Source: CAYVUV01 sp964455095
GTDB lineage: Bacteria; Desulfobacterota; Binatia; HRBIN30; CADEER01
Length of the DNA: 64,000 nt
Direction: 5' to 3'
NCBI GenBank assembly: GCA_964455095.1
Contig: CAYVUV010000028.1
Span: forward strand, 10,028 to 74,027
Part shown: piece by piece, positions 26,064 to 34,753 of the stretch
Layout of the letters: each line of letters opens with the position of its first letter
How positions within the stretch are numbered: the stretch's first letter is position 1
Notes under the pieces: generated by a model
Databases searched by the model: none
What the model saw: only the letters and a program-made list of their open reading frames with translations
What the model was told of the DNA's origin: nothing
Program-made: the position numbers and the translations under genes

Positions 26064-26981
26064 TCACCGTCGCGGTGCGGAGCCGAGGACCTGCTCGACT
26101 CGACCGACGACGTCGCGCAGATACGTCAGCGCGCGCTCAACGCTTTGCGCGGCGCCGCGCAGCTCGCCGGTGAGCGCGTTGAGGTCGGCGGGCGCGCTGG
26201 CGGAGCTCGGGCTGGGAGTGTCCGCGCCGCGTTTGATGATCGCCAGGAGCGATTGGGTTTCGGGCATGGGCTCGATGCCGAGCTCCTCCGCCAGGACGCG
26301 CTTGCACATGTCGTACTGCCGCGCGGCCCTGGCGCGTGCGCCGGTGGCTATGTGCAAGCGGATGAGCTCGCGATGGATTTCTTCGCGCAACGGGTCGTGA
26401 CGGAGGAGTTCTTCCGCGTGGGCGATCCCACGCTCCGGTGCGCCGTGGATTGCACGGTACCGAATCAAGCAGCCAAGGCTGTTCAGGTACATAGCGCGCA
26501 GCCGCTCGCGTTCGCGCAACGCCCAGTCGTCATAGACGCCGTCGAGGACGTCACCGGTGTACAGCTGCACGGCTTCTTCGAGTCGTGCGACAGCGGAGGC
26601 CGTGAGCGCCTCCTCGGAGGCGTCGATCACGGCACTGGCATGTCGCTCGAGGACGTCGACGTCGAGCCAGTAGGTGCTCAGAGCGTTGAAGCCGACCTCG
26701 CCGGCCGGCGTCGTGATGAGGTACGTGCCCCGGGGTACACCGGGCGGCTCGAGCACGCGCCGCAACCGCCACAGCGTGGTGTTCAGGCAGTTGCGCGCTG
26801 CTCCCTCATCGTGATCGCCCCAGAAGGTGCCCAAAAGGGACTCGCGGCTATGCGTGCGCCGCCGCTGAAGGAGCAGGTACGCCAACAAAATCTGCACTGC
26901 GCGCGTTGGGGTCTCGACGTCTGGCCCCCCTTCGTGGGCGATCTGGATTCCACCAAATAGTGAGACGCGCAGCAGACTCAT
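26064..26981 (-). CDS. BTAD/SARP-type transcriptional regulator
   Basis: 305 aa from ATG 26981 (MSLLRVSLFGG); an upstream in-frame start at 27011 would add ten polar residues. The N-terminal ~95 residues form an OmpR-like winged helix (ILLAYLLLQRRRTHSRESLL, then NCLNTTLWRLRRVLE). The BTAD domain follows (AVARLEEAVQLYTGDVLDGV, ERERLRAMYLNSLGCLIRYR, ELLRHDPLREEIHRELIRLH, LAEELGIEPMPETQSLL). SARP proteins activate transcription by binding direct repeats near -35 elements. A putative operator of that form lies 143 bp upstream at 27115-27155 and again at 32013-32053. No ATPase or TPR extension is present, so it is a small SARP. Confidence 0.93.
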   Translation of the reverse strand: MSLLRVSLFGGIQIAHEGGPDVETPTRAVQILLAYLLLQRRRTHSRESLLGTFWGDHDEGAARNCLNTTLWRLRRVLEPPGVPRGTYLITTPAGEVGFNALSTYWLDVDVLERHASAVIDASEEALTASAVARLEEAVQLYTGDVLDGVYDDWALRERERLRAMYLNSLGCLIRYRAIHGAPERGIAHAEELLRHDPLREEIHRELIRLHIATGARARAARQYDMCKRVLAEELGIEPMPETQSLLAIIKRGADTPSPSSASAPADLNALTGELRGAAQSVERALTYLRDVVGRVEQVLGSAPRR

Positions 26982-27114
26982 CGTTGTGTCCTCTTGCTGT
27001 GCTTCCTTCAACGATTGGATGCCTCACCGCCGCCCCACCCGGCCCGCCTCCGTGCGGAGAAGGGGACAAGCGCTGAAATCGTCGGCGCAAGTCTCTTGCC
27101 GCGCCTGCCCACAT

Positions 27115-27155
27115 CCGTCAATTGGGATTTCCCCTCAATCGAGCAGGGATTTCCC
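27115..27155. promoter_or_regulatory. Candidate SARP operator 1: two GGGATTTCCC sites 22 bp apart
   Basis: After CCGTCAATT come two identical decamers GGGATTTCCC at 27124-27133 and 27146-27155, exactly 22 bp (two DNA turns) start to start. The element lies between the divergent regulator (start 26981) and HD-hydrolase (start 27232). A close relative with the same spacing is at 32013-32053. SARP-family activators bind direct repeats spaced by one or two helical turns. Binding by the adjacent regulator is inference. Confidence 0.6.
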
Positions 27156-27231
27156 TTCTTGAATTGCCCGCCGGCACTGGCGGAAATCGGCGCAGAAATG
27201 TCATTGCCCGCGGTCTGCGCCGCGGGGCAGG

Positions 27232-28014
27232 ATGCTGCGCATGAACGCATCCCGTCTCGGATTTGGAACGCTCGCGTGGGCGCGGGCAAACGGCGGCGCG
27301 CTGTCGTCCACGGAGCTGGTGCGCGAGATCGCCAAGGGCGCGCTCGTGGTCTTGCGGACAGCCCCGGCGCAGATTCGCCAACGCCTCGGCATTCGCAACC
27401 CGCGCGCCTTTGCCTACGAGGTCGATCGCCTGCGCATTCCGGACTCGCGCATTGCCGCGCAGGCCGAGGAGCTGTGCCGCGAGGCGTCCTCACCGATGCT
27501 GGTCAATCACTGCCTGCGTACTTATGCGTGGGGGATGATTCTCGGCGCGCACGACGGCCTGCATCCCGATCCCGAGCTGCTCTATGTGGCGGCACTGCTG
27601 CACGACCTGGCGCTCACCGAGCAGTTTCGCGGCTGCAATCCGATGCCCTGTTTCGGCGCCCGCGGCGCGATCCTGGCGCGCGACTGGGCGGCGGAGCACG
27701 GCTGGCCGGAGCCGCGGTGCACGACGTTGGCCGATGCGATCTGCCTGCATCTGAATGTCGTGGTCCCTCCCGAGCGCGGTCCGGAGGCGCAGCTGCTGCA
27801 GGCAGGCGCGGGGCTCGACGTCATCGGGCTGCGCCACTGGCAGCTCGCGCCGCAGACCGTCGCTGCGGTGCTGGCGCGCTATCCGCGCCACGACATGAAG
27901 AAGGTCGCCTACCCCCTCTTTGCGGCCGAGTCTCATCGCCGCACACGGGCGCAGCTGCTGAGCCGCTGGCTCATGTTCGGCCCGCTCGTGCGCCACGCCG
28001 TGTTCGACGAATAG
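27232..28014 (+). CDS. HD-domain hydrolase
   Basis: 260 aa (ATG 27232; ATG 27241, with AGGA eight bases upstream, is a plausible shorter start). The metal-binding HD pattern is visible: H93 in VNHCLRTYAWG, then H124-D125 in YVAALLHDLALTEQ, and a downstream DAICLHLN segment. This arrangement resembles the cyanamide hydratase/Ddi2-like branch of HD proteins, but the substrate cannot be read. It is transcribed divergently from the BTAD regulator and converges with the patatin gene. Candidate operator 1 ends 77 bp before its start. Confidence 0.85.
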   Translation: MLRMNASRLGFGTLAWARANGGALSSTELVREIAKGALVVLRTAPAQIRQRLGIRNPRAFAYEVDRLRIPDSRIAAQAEELCREASSPMLVNHCLRTYAWGMILGAHDGLHPDPELLYVAALLHDLALTEQFRGCNPMPCFGARGAILARDWAAEHGWPEPRCTTLADAICLHLNVVVPPERGPEAQLLQAGAGLDVIGLRHWQLAPQTVAAVLARYPRHDMKKVAYPLFAAESHRRTRAQLLSRWLMFGPLVRHAVFDE

Positions 28015-28113
28015 AGTTTTCTTCCGCGGGCTGAGGCGCGGCCATCGCGAAAGATGCGGCCGCTGAGTGCTGCTCAGTGAGCCGGATCCCGCCTGTCCAT
28101 CCGGATCCCGCGC

Positions 28114-31100
28114 TCACGGCTCGGCCGTCGCGATCGAGCCGGTCGGCAGCCACAGTTCGATCACGCGCGGCGTCGCCTTGAGCGAGGTCGGCAGCGGTCG
28201 AATCGCCACTTCGACGCCGGGTGCGAACAGCTGGCCGCCTGCCTCGCGCAGAAAGGCCTCAGCGCATGCGCGCGCCGCGGCGTCGTGCACGAGCAGCGTC
28301 GGCTTCCTCCAGCGGGACGGTGGCGCGACGCCGCGGCGCTCGGCGCTGCGCACGACGTTCTCGACGGCGGGAATACGCTTGCGCAGATCGCTGTCGATCG
28401 GCAAGGACTTGAAGCGCTCGATGACCGCCTCTCGCGTTTCCTCATCATAAACTTGCGTATACAGGGTCACGCCGCGGCGCAGGCACTCCTGGATGGCGGG
28501 CATGGATGGGGCTTGCACGGGGGCAACCTGGGCATCGACAGGCCCCGGGACATCGGCCGGCATTGATGGCACGGGTGATGGGATGCTCGACGCGGGCGCG
28601 GCCGCGATGACCACGCTGTCCTCCGCCTGCTCCGGGCACGAACGGCGATCCAGCGGACGCGGGTACGTGCTCCGGCACGTCGGATGCCAGTAGTCCGGCG
28701 GGACATCGGTAGTAATCCACCGGGGGACACCGCACAGCGTGCCACCTGGCGCCGCCGCGGCACCGACCGTGTCGACACCTTCGCAATACTTCCCGAAGGC
28801 GCGCACCACGGCGTCGTAGCGGAACTGCGATTGCCGATCCATGCGCGCGTCCGCGATCCCGAGCAGCTCGGAGGCCTGCGTCTTGACCGCCAGCGGGACC
28901 GCTTCAGGATCGGGTGTCCCCAATGGCGCGGACGCAGCGAGATAGCGTTCGGCATTGACGATCGTCGTCATTTGGCTCTGGCGGTAGGCGTCGTGCTCTT
29001 TGCGCACCTGATCGACGACTTGCCACGTCGCCAGCAGCAGCGTGCTCGCTGCGCCGACGCCGAGGGTGGTCCCGATCGCGGCGGCGGGCACCGAGCGGCG
29101 CCAGAACGGCACGGTGCGCGCGTCCGGCGCCGGCGGGATCGCCAGCGGCTTGCGCAAGCGCGTCAGTTGCGTTGTGTCGTCGGTCGCGGGCTTGAGCCAG
29201 CCGGGCAGACGAGCCAGCCACGACTCGCGCAACTCGTGGCCGAAATCGAAGCCGAGACGCTGGTAGCTCTCCCATTGCGCCTCGTCGAAAAACTGGTCGC
29301 CGGTTGCCTGTTGCGGAAAATCCGGGTTGCGCAACGCGTAGCCGAGCAGGTCGGCGTCGAGTGCCGTGTGCAGATTCGGCTTGACGACGAGCAGGGTGCC
29401 GATCTTCGCGCCGGCGCCCTCGTCGCAGTAGCGGATGCGCGCGAGCAGCACGCCGCGCTCGGACGTGTTCGACGCCAGGTCCTCGGGTGACAACACGGTC
29501 AGCTCGGCGCCGGAGAGATCGAAGCGCTTGACCGCATCCTCGCGCGTGTAGAACTCGATCTCGGCGCCGAAGTCGATCCGGGCCTTGCGCACGAGGTTAT
29601 CGAGATCGCCGAGCTCGAAGCGCGCGTCCGCGCCGCAGTCGGCGAGCACGATGAAATCGAGCCGCCGGCGCAGCAGCGGATACACGGCCGTATTCTCAAA
29701 ATGGCCTCCGTCGGACAGATACCACCACGGCTGCTGGATGCCGCCATAGCGCGCCCGCGCCTCGCTGAGCAGCAGCCGCGGCTTGGGCAGGTGACGCCAG
29801 CACCATGCATCGACGCCTTTCGGCTGACGCGCGCTGCGCTGCGCCATGGGGATCGGTGGCTTGCGCAACCAGTAGCCCAAGCGTACGCCCAGCAAGAACA
29901 ACGTCATCGCCCAGCCGCTCGAGGTGTACGAGCCGGCACCCGGCGCCGCCGCCGCGCCCGAGATCGCAATCCAGCGGCCGAGCGTACCGAAATCGTCACC
30001 CGCGCGGAGCGGGTGAAAGCAGTTGCGCCCCCATTCGAAACCGCGCGCGCTGACCGTCATCATGCAGCCCTTGCGGTCGGCGTTGTAGAGATCGCTGCTG
30101 TCGTCGCGGGTCTGGTTGAGGCAGGTGTTGATCAGGTGGATCGGTCCGCCGTTCGCCTCCGGTCGATGGTTGCCGAGCGCGATATCATCGCCCTCGATCA
30201 CTTCGGTGACGCTGTGCATGTCGCTCAGGGCCGATTCGCCGGTGCGTTCGTCGGGCGGCACCGCCTCGCGCCCCTCGCCGGTAGCACTCCGCTGCCGGCC
30301 CGCCGCGAAGCGCGCGGAATTGCCGACGGAGAGCCAGGCCCGGGTCAGGCGCGCGCGGTAAAAGCTGTGTAGTGAGGATGCATTGACGGATTCCGCGAGC
30401 GACGCGGACAGGAGGAACCAGGCAGTGGTGACGGCGACGATGACCAGCGCACGCAGCGGTTCGCTCCACGCATCGAGCGGCGGCCACGGCGGTCCGGCGA
30501 AGACAAACCACTGGACGAACGACAGCCATGCCAGGAGCAGCAACAAGCCGAGCGCGAAACCAAGCGCATTGAGCAGACGTGAGCGCCAGTCGAAGCGCGA
30601 GGCGGTCGCCGCACTTTCCAGCTTTTGCAGCGGCTCGGCCAGCGCGCGCAACAGCGCCACACCGACCCCGGTCACGCCCAGTCCGCCGAACAGCCAGCGC
30701 GAGAACTCCGACCCGGCCGTGTGCGCCAGGACGATGAAGATCTTCCAACTCAGGAAGTCGAGCACGCCGATGACTGCCAGTGCGGCCGCCGCGAGTGTGC
30801 AGCGCCGGAGCGCGTGCGTGAGCCGGTTGCGCTCGCGCGCGACGCCGAGGGAGGTGCGTGCCGCCCCGCGCATGCGAACCAGCGTGCTCGCGTAGCGCAC
30901 GAGGACTCCGCCGAGCACCAGCAGGATGGGCAGCTGCAGGGGGACGCTGGAGACGATCGGCAAGGTGATGCGGCCGAGCAGCAGCGCAGCGCCCAGTCCG
31001 ACGAGCAGCACGAACACGATGCCGTCGCGCCAGACGGGGCCGGCACGGCGCGGCGTGGCGCCGGCCGGCGTGTCGGGGACGTCACGTGCGATCCAGTACG

Positions 31101-31770
31101 ACAGCATCGTGCCGGGTGCGGCGGTCAGCCAGACGAGGACCGCAATCGGCCACCATGCCGATCCCCACGCCCCCCAGGTGGTGACATCGAACCAACCCCA
31201 TTCGTTCTGCAGCAGATGCGGCAGCACGACGCCGACGCCGGCCAGCAGGGCGACGAAGGCGAACTCGATGTGCACGGCAATCCACGCGCGCAGGTACGTA
31301 ACCACCGCCATGCCGAGATCGCGCGAGCCGGCCGGTGTGAGATAACGGCCGTTGCGGCGCAGCCACCACATCACCAGCGAATCGGTACGACCCAGCGCGT
31401 TCTGCGCACGCTCGATGCCGATCGATGCGACGAGACGGCCGAGCATCCCGCCCGTGAAGCCGCCGCCGGAAACGGTCGAGAGATAGTCGATGCGTTTGAG
31501 CAGGCCGTGGCTGGCGAGTCCGCGCACGACGCCGAGAGCGAACGTCGCGCTGCGGATGCCGCCACCCGACAGCGCCAGCCCGACCGTCGTCCGCTCGACC
31601 GCCCCCGGTTCATCGGGCCAGGCCAGGCGCCGCCGTTTCACTATCGCCTTCTGCTCGTCGGCGAGGAGATCCGCGAACTCCGCGTCGCGCGGCATGTCCG
31701 CCGCGGCCGGCTCCGCGCCGCCGGCTTGCGTTTCATTGTGGCCTCCGCCTGGTTTCCCTGTTGTCAGCAT
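28114..31770 (-). CDS. Large multi-pass patatin-like phospholipase
   Basis: Start at ATG 31770 with GGGGAGA just upstream; 1218 aa. The patatin oxyanion loop LALSGGGIRSATFALG (G69-G71) and nucleophile region YLSTVSGGGF (Ser101) are intact, and the Asp side is in YLSDGGHFENTAVYP far downstream. Between the two halves are about eight hydrophobic segments (for example VLVWLTAAPGTMLSYWI, FVLLVGLGAALLLG, ALGFALGLLLLLAW). A further one lies near residue 930 (GTTLGVGAASTLLLATW), followed by a Pro/Ala-rich linker and a C-terminal domain of unknown role. The fold suggests a membrane-embedded lipid hydrolase. Its divergent neighbour is a serine lipase, with candidate operator 2 between them. Confidence 0.92.
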   Translation of the reverse strand: MLTTGKPGGGHNETQAGGAEPAAADMPRDAEFADLLADEQKAIVKRRRLAWPDEPGAVERTTVGLALSGGGIRSATFALGVVRGLASHGLLKRIDYLSTVSGGGFTGGMLGRLVASIGIERAQNALGRTDSLVMWWLRRNGRYLTPAGSRDLGMAVVTYLRAWIAVHIEFAFVALLAGVGVVLPHLLQNEWGWFDVTTWGAWGSAWWPIAVLVWLTAAPGTMLSYWIARDVPDTPAGATPRRAGPVWRDGIVFVLLVGLGAALLLGRITLPIVSSVPLQLPILLVLGGVLVRYASTLVRMRGAARTSLGVARERNRLTHALRRCTLAAAALAVIGVLDFLSWKIFIVLAHTAGSEFSRWLFGGLGVTGVGVALLRALAEPLQKLESAATASRFDWRSRLLNALGFALGLLLLLAWLSFVQWFVFAGPPWPPLDAWSEPLRALVIVAVTTAWFLLSASLAESVNASSLHSFYRARLTRAWLSVGNSARFAAGRQRSATGEGREAVPPDERTGESALSDMHSVTEVIEGDDIALGNHRPEANGGPIHLINTCLNQTRDDSSDLYNADRKGCMMTVSARGFEWGRNCFHPLRAGDDFGTLGRWIAISGAAAAPGAGSYTSSGWAMTLFLLGVRLGYWLRKPPIPMAQRSARQPKGVDAWCWRHLPKPRLLLSEARARYGGIQQPWWYLSDGGHFENTAVYPLLRRRLDFIVLADCGADARFELGDLDNLVRKARIDFGAEIEFYTREDAVKRFDLSGAELTVLSPEDLASNTSERGVLLARIRYCDEGAGAKIGTLLVVKPNLHTALDADLLGYALRNPDFPQQATGDQFFDEAQWESYQRLGFDFGHELRESWLARLPGWLKPATDDTTQLTRLRKPLAIPPAPDARTVPFWRRSVPAAAIGTTLGVGAASTLLLATWQVVDQVRKEHDAYRQSQMTTIVNAERYLAASAPLGTPDPEAVPLAVKTQASELLGIADARMDRQSQFRYDAVVRAFGKYCEGVDTVGAAAAPGGTLCGVPRWITTDVPPDYWHPTCRSTYPRPLDRRSCPEQAEDSVVIAAAPASSIPSPVPSMPADVPGPVDAQVAPVQAPSMPAIQECLRRGVTLYTQVYDEETREAVIERFKSLPIDSDLRKRIPAVENVVRSAERRGVAPPSRWRKPTLLVHDAAARACAEAFLREAGGQLFAPGVEVAIRPLPTSLKATPRVIELWLPTGSIATAEP

Positions 31771-31867
31771 GGTGGTTCTCCCCGCCGGGTGTAGCGAGCT
31801 CAAAGGCGCACGCAGTCCTGTGCGCCGGCGCGATAGGTGTAGGTGCCGATGCGCCCGCTCGCTTCTA

Positions 31868-31900
31868 TGGCCCCCAATAGCGAATGCGCAGCAGAATCAT
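31868..31900 (-). pseudogene. Remnant of a second BTAD-regulator 5' end
   Basis: Read on the - strand, ATG at 31900 begins MILLRIRYWGP and then stops. The bases AACGATG-A-TCTGCTGCGC and the following ~15 bases closely match the start of the intact regulator gene (MSLLRVSLFGG at 26981). The match continues weakly upstream and ends in the related operator. This looks like a duplicated regulator promoter whose coding part has been lost; alternatively it is a short leader peptide of the patatin gene. Confidence 0.5.
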
Positions 31901-32012
31901 CGTTGCGTTGCCTCCAACGTCGACGCATCGTCGCTCGACCGACGTAATACGGAGCCAGGGCGCCCCCAAGCTCATTTCACGACTGTCCCGTATTGCCGCG
32001 GCATCGGCTCGA

Positions 32013-32053
32013 CCGTCAATTGGGACTTCCCCTAGGCCGAGCCGGGATCTCCC
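32013..32053. promoter_or_regulatory. Candidate SARP operator 2: GGGACTTCCC and GGGATCTCCC 22 bp apart
   Basis: The flank CCGTCAATT is identical to operator 1. The half sites are GGGACTTCCC (32022-32031) and GGGATCTCCC (32044-32053), again exactly 22 bp apart. It ends 82 bp before the lipase start, nearly the distance seen at operator 1 (77 bp before the HD gene). Confidence 0.6.
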
Positions 32054-32075
32054 GGGCGCGGCGATGGACCCAACG

Positions 32076-32104
32076 TTGACGTATCCAACATTGGCGTATA
32101 CAAA
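32076..32104 (+). promoter_or_regulatory. Sigma-70-like promoter of the lipase gene
   Basis: TTGACG (32076-32081) and TACAAA (32099-32104) are separated by 17 bp, a good -35/-10 arrangement in an AT-richer stretch. It lies 22 bp downstream of candidate operator 2 and ~30 bp before the lipase ATG. Confidence 0.5.
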
Positions 32105-32134
32105 CGATTACAATGTGACCGAGAGGGCTCTCGA

Positions 32135-33334
32135 ATGGTAACGACAGCCAGCGATTCGAAGGATGGCGCCGCCGTGGTGGCTCGCGGGACGGCGCGGCTC
32201 GTATTCGAGGCCGTGGAGCAGGCGACCCGCATCGTCGAGGGGATGCACGCCAACATCGCCGCCGTTCCGGTGCCCTTCGGCGGACGTCCGCGCGACCGGG
32301 CGCGGGGCCTCTCCGGTCTCATCTACGGGGGCATCCGCTGGGTGACCGGCGCGGCCGGCGCGGCCGTGGACCTGCCGCTGGGTTTGCTCAGCGGCCCCAC
32401 CCAGCCGCAGCCGCACGGCGGGGGCCTGCAAAGCGCGCTCAACGGGGTGATCGGCGATCACCTGCACGCCACTGAGAACCCGCTCGCCATCCCGATGCAG
32501 TTCCGCGCCGACGGTCAGGTGCTTCCGCTCGAGCGCGGCGCGCTGGCGGACGCGGTGCCTGCAGTCAGCGGCAAGCTCGTGGTGCTCGCGCACGGCCTGT
32601 GCATGAGCGCCGGCCAGTGGGCGCGCAACGGCCACGACCACGGCGCCGAGCTGGCCCGCGAGACCGGTTGCACGCCGGTCTATCTCCAGTACAACAGCGG
32701 CCGCCACGTCTCCGAGAACGGCCGACTCCTCGCGGCGCTCCTCGAGCAGCTGATCGCGTCGTGGCCGCGACCGGTCGAAGAGCTTTCCATCCTCGGCCAC
32801 AGCATGGGTGGGCTCATCGCACGCAGTGCCCATCACTACGCGGTGGCCGACGGCCTGACCTGGCCGCGCCATCTGCGCCGGATCGTCTTCCTCGGCACCC
32901 CGCACCATGGCGCCCCGCTCGAGCGCGCCGGCCACCGATTCCAAAGCGCCGTCCAGCTCAGCCCGTATCTCGCCTCTCTGGCGCGGCTGGGAATGCTGCG
33001 CAGCGCGGGCATCACCGATCTGCGCCACGGCAACCTCGTCGACGAAGACTGGAACGGCGCCGACCGCTTCGAGATAGCGGAGGATCGCCGCCGCCACGTT
33101 CCATTGCCAGCCGATGTCGATTGCTACGCCGTCGCGGCGAGGCTCTCGGATCGGTTCGGCAGCCTGGGCGATGGCCTGGTGCCGGTGGCGAGCGCGCTGG
33201 GCGAGCACGGCGATCCGGCGCGCGCGCTCTCCTTCTCCGAGTCGCGTCGCTGGATCGGATCGGGTCTCGGGCATCTCGATCTGCTCGATCGGCCGGAGGT
33301 GTACGCAGCCATCCGGCGCTGGTTCACGACCTGA
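32135..33334 (+). CDS. Alpha/beta-hydrolase lipase/esterase (PGAP1-like)
   Basis: 399 aa. The nucleophile elbow is LGHSMGG (Ser223), with an oxyanion HGLCMSAGQW upstream, a GTPHHGAP segment typical of lipase/PGAP1-like proteins, and candidate acid and base in SLGDGLVPV and GLGHLDLL. The N-terminus has no clear signal peptide; it carries an amphipathic segment (ARLVFEAVEQATRIVEGMHA), so it may be peripheral to membranes. It is divergent from the membrane patatin gene, which suggests a shared role in lipid turnover. Confidence 0.9.
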   Translation: MVTTASDSKDGAAVVARGTARLVFEAVEQATRIVEGMHANIAAVPVPFGGRPRDRARGLSGLIYGGIRWVTGAAGAAVDLPLGLLSGPTQPQPHGGGLQSALNGVIGDHLHATENPLAIPMQFRADGQVLPLERGALADAVPAVSGKLVVLAHGLCMSAGQWARNGHDHGAELARETGCTPVYLQYNSGRHVSENGRLLAALLEQLIASWPRPVEELSILGHSMGGLIARSAHHYAVADGLTWPRHLRRIVFLGTPHHGAPLERAGHRFQSAVQLSPYLASLARLGMLRSAGITDLRHGNLVDEDWNGADRFEIAEDRRRHVPLPADVDCYAVAARLSDRFGSLGDGLVPVASALGEHGDPARALSFSESRRWIGSGLGHLDLLDRPEVYAAIRRWFTT

Positions 33335-33490
33335 GCCCGATGCCGGCGCCTGGCGCGCCGTTTAGCGCTGGGGAGATTCCGCAGTCGCGCCATCGATTGC
33401 TTTCCGCCGCGGCCTCCAGCAAAGAGGCGACGTGGCGCCGCGTATATCGGGTGTGGTCGACGAGACGGTGGCACACGGAGGGAGCTGAGC

Positions 33491-34501
33491 GTGGCCAGAG
33501 CGGGCAGGCGATCGGCCCTCGGCAACGCGTTCATCGGCTTCGTCAGCCTGCTGACGGTCGGCGTCGTGGGCTACATGACCATCGAGGGGGCAAGCTTCCT
33601 CGATGCCCTGTTCATGACGGTCACGACCGTCTCGACCGTCGGCTATCGCGAGGTGGTGCCGCTCAGCACCACCGGGCGGGTGTTCACCATGGGTCTCATC
33701 CTGGGCGGCCTCGGCGTGGTTTTCTACGGCGCCTCTTTGGTCGCCGGCGATGTGATCGAAGGGCGGCTCCAAGGAGTCTTGGGGAGGCGTAAGGTGCAGC
33801 GACAAATCGACCAGCTCGCCGGGCATTACATCGTCTGCGGTTTCGGGCGCATGGGGCGCATCGTCTGCAAGGAGCTGGCGGAGCGGCCGGTCCCCTTCGT
33901 CGTGATCGAGAGCGCGCCCGAGGCGCTCCGCGGTCTCCAGGAGGAGCAATTCCTCTATGTGGAAGGCGACGCGACCGAGGACGACGTGCTCGTCGCCGCC
34001 GGCATCAGCCGGGCGCGCGGGCTGGTGAGCGCGCTGTCGAAGGACTCGGACAACGTCTACGCCGTGCTCACCGCCCGCGAGCTCAACCGCGAGCTGCTCA
34101 TCGTCGCGCGCGCCGAGGACGCGCGCAGCGAAACCAAGCTGCTGCACGCCGGGGCGACGCGGGTGGTGTCGCCGTACGTCATCGGCGCCTCGCGCATGGC
34201 GGGCGCGCTGCTGCGGCCGGCAGTGCTCGACGTCATCGACCTGGCGACGCACTACCGCACCATGGAGCTGAAGATCGAGGAGCTGGCCGTCGCCTCCGGC
34301 GGGCCGGGCGCCGGCGAGACCCTGCGCAGCTCGGGTCTGTGCGAGCAGACCAGCTTCATCGTCATCGCCATCAAGAAGGCGAGCGGCGAGATGCTCTTCA
34401 ACCCGTCACCGGAGACGCGCATCGACGCCGGCGATCGCCTGGTGGTGATGGGACAGACCGCGAGCCTGACGGCGCTCGAAGATCGGCTGCGCACCGCCTA
34501 G
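33491..34501 (+). CDS. Potassium channel with TrkA-N and TrkA-C (RCK) domains
   Basis: 336 aa from GTG 33491, with GGAGGGA seven bases upstream. A two-helix pore domain at residues ~13-75 holds the selectivity filter TVGYR (49-53). A Rossmann RCK/TrkA-N domain follows (HYIVCGFGRMGRIVCKEL, VEGDATEDDVLVAAGI), then a TrkA-C domain (SPETRIDAGDRLVVMGQ). This is the standard architecture of an RCK-gated K+ channel of the MthK/Kch type. It ends 42 bp before repeat element A, which may also terminate transcription between this gene and the convergent acyltransferase. Confidence 0.95.
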   Translation: MARAGRRSALGNAFIGFVSLLTVGVVGYMTIEGASFLDALFMTVTTVSTVGYREVVPLSTTGRVFTMGLILGGLGVVFYGASLVAGDVIEGRLQGVLGRRKVQRQIDQLAGHYIVCGFGRMGRIVCKELAERPVPFVVIESAPEALRGLQEEQFLYVEGDATEDDVLVAAGISRARGLVSALSKDSDNVYAVLTARELNRELLIVARAEDARSETKLLHAGATRVVSPYVIGASRMAGALLRPAVLDVIDLATHYRTMELKIEELAVASGGPGAGETLRSSGLCEQTSFIVIAIKKASGEMLFNPSPETRIDAGDRLVVMGQTASLTALEDRLRTA

Positions 34502-34542
34502 TGCTGCGTCTCTCAGCTTTCTAGCGAGGTATCCTCCAAGGG

Positions 34543-34702
34543 TTCCTTCTCCCGGATTGGGAGAAGGACAGGATAAGGGGGATACAATTGATCGGCGAAG
34601 CCACCATGGCCTTGCAGCTCGTTCAAGACCGTCGGCTTCATTGGTGGCCTTCGGCGCAGGCTAATCCCCCTCACCTTAATCCTCTCCCATCCGGGAGAGG
34701 AG
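34543..34702. repeat. Hairpin-ended ~160-bp repeat, copy A
   Basis: The left end CCTTCTCCC...GGGAGAAGG and the right end CCTCTCCC...GGGAGAGG are each palindromes, and the two ends are inverted copies of each other over ~40 bp including an AGGGGGAT/ATCCCCCT core. The interior shares GCGAAGCCA and GGCCTTCGGCGCA with copies C and D. It has MITE-like form with no coding content and lies between convergent genes. Confidence 0.85.
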
Positions 34703-34753
34703 ACCAGCGGCAGATACGTTGCTCAACAGGGGAACCGTGCGGAGGTGGTCGAG

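Larger units (their letters stand above)
31771..32134. other. Divergent regulatory region with decayed regulator start
   Basis: This 364-bp gap separates the divergent patatin and lipase genes. It contains a short remnant related to the BTAD regulator's first codons (31868-31900), candidate operator 2 (32013-32053) and a plausible sigma-70 promoter (32076-32104) for the lipase. No full gene is present. Confidence 0.7.

Noticed and set aside
33335..33490. Possible promoter or small gene before the K+ channel
   Set aside because: No consistent -35/-10 pair or coding signal could be found in the 156-bp gap.
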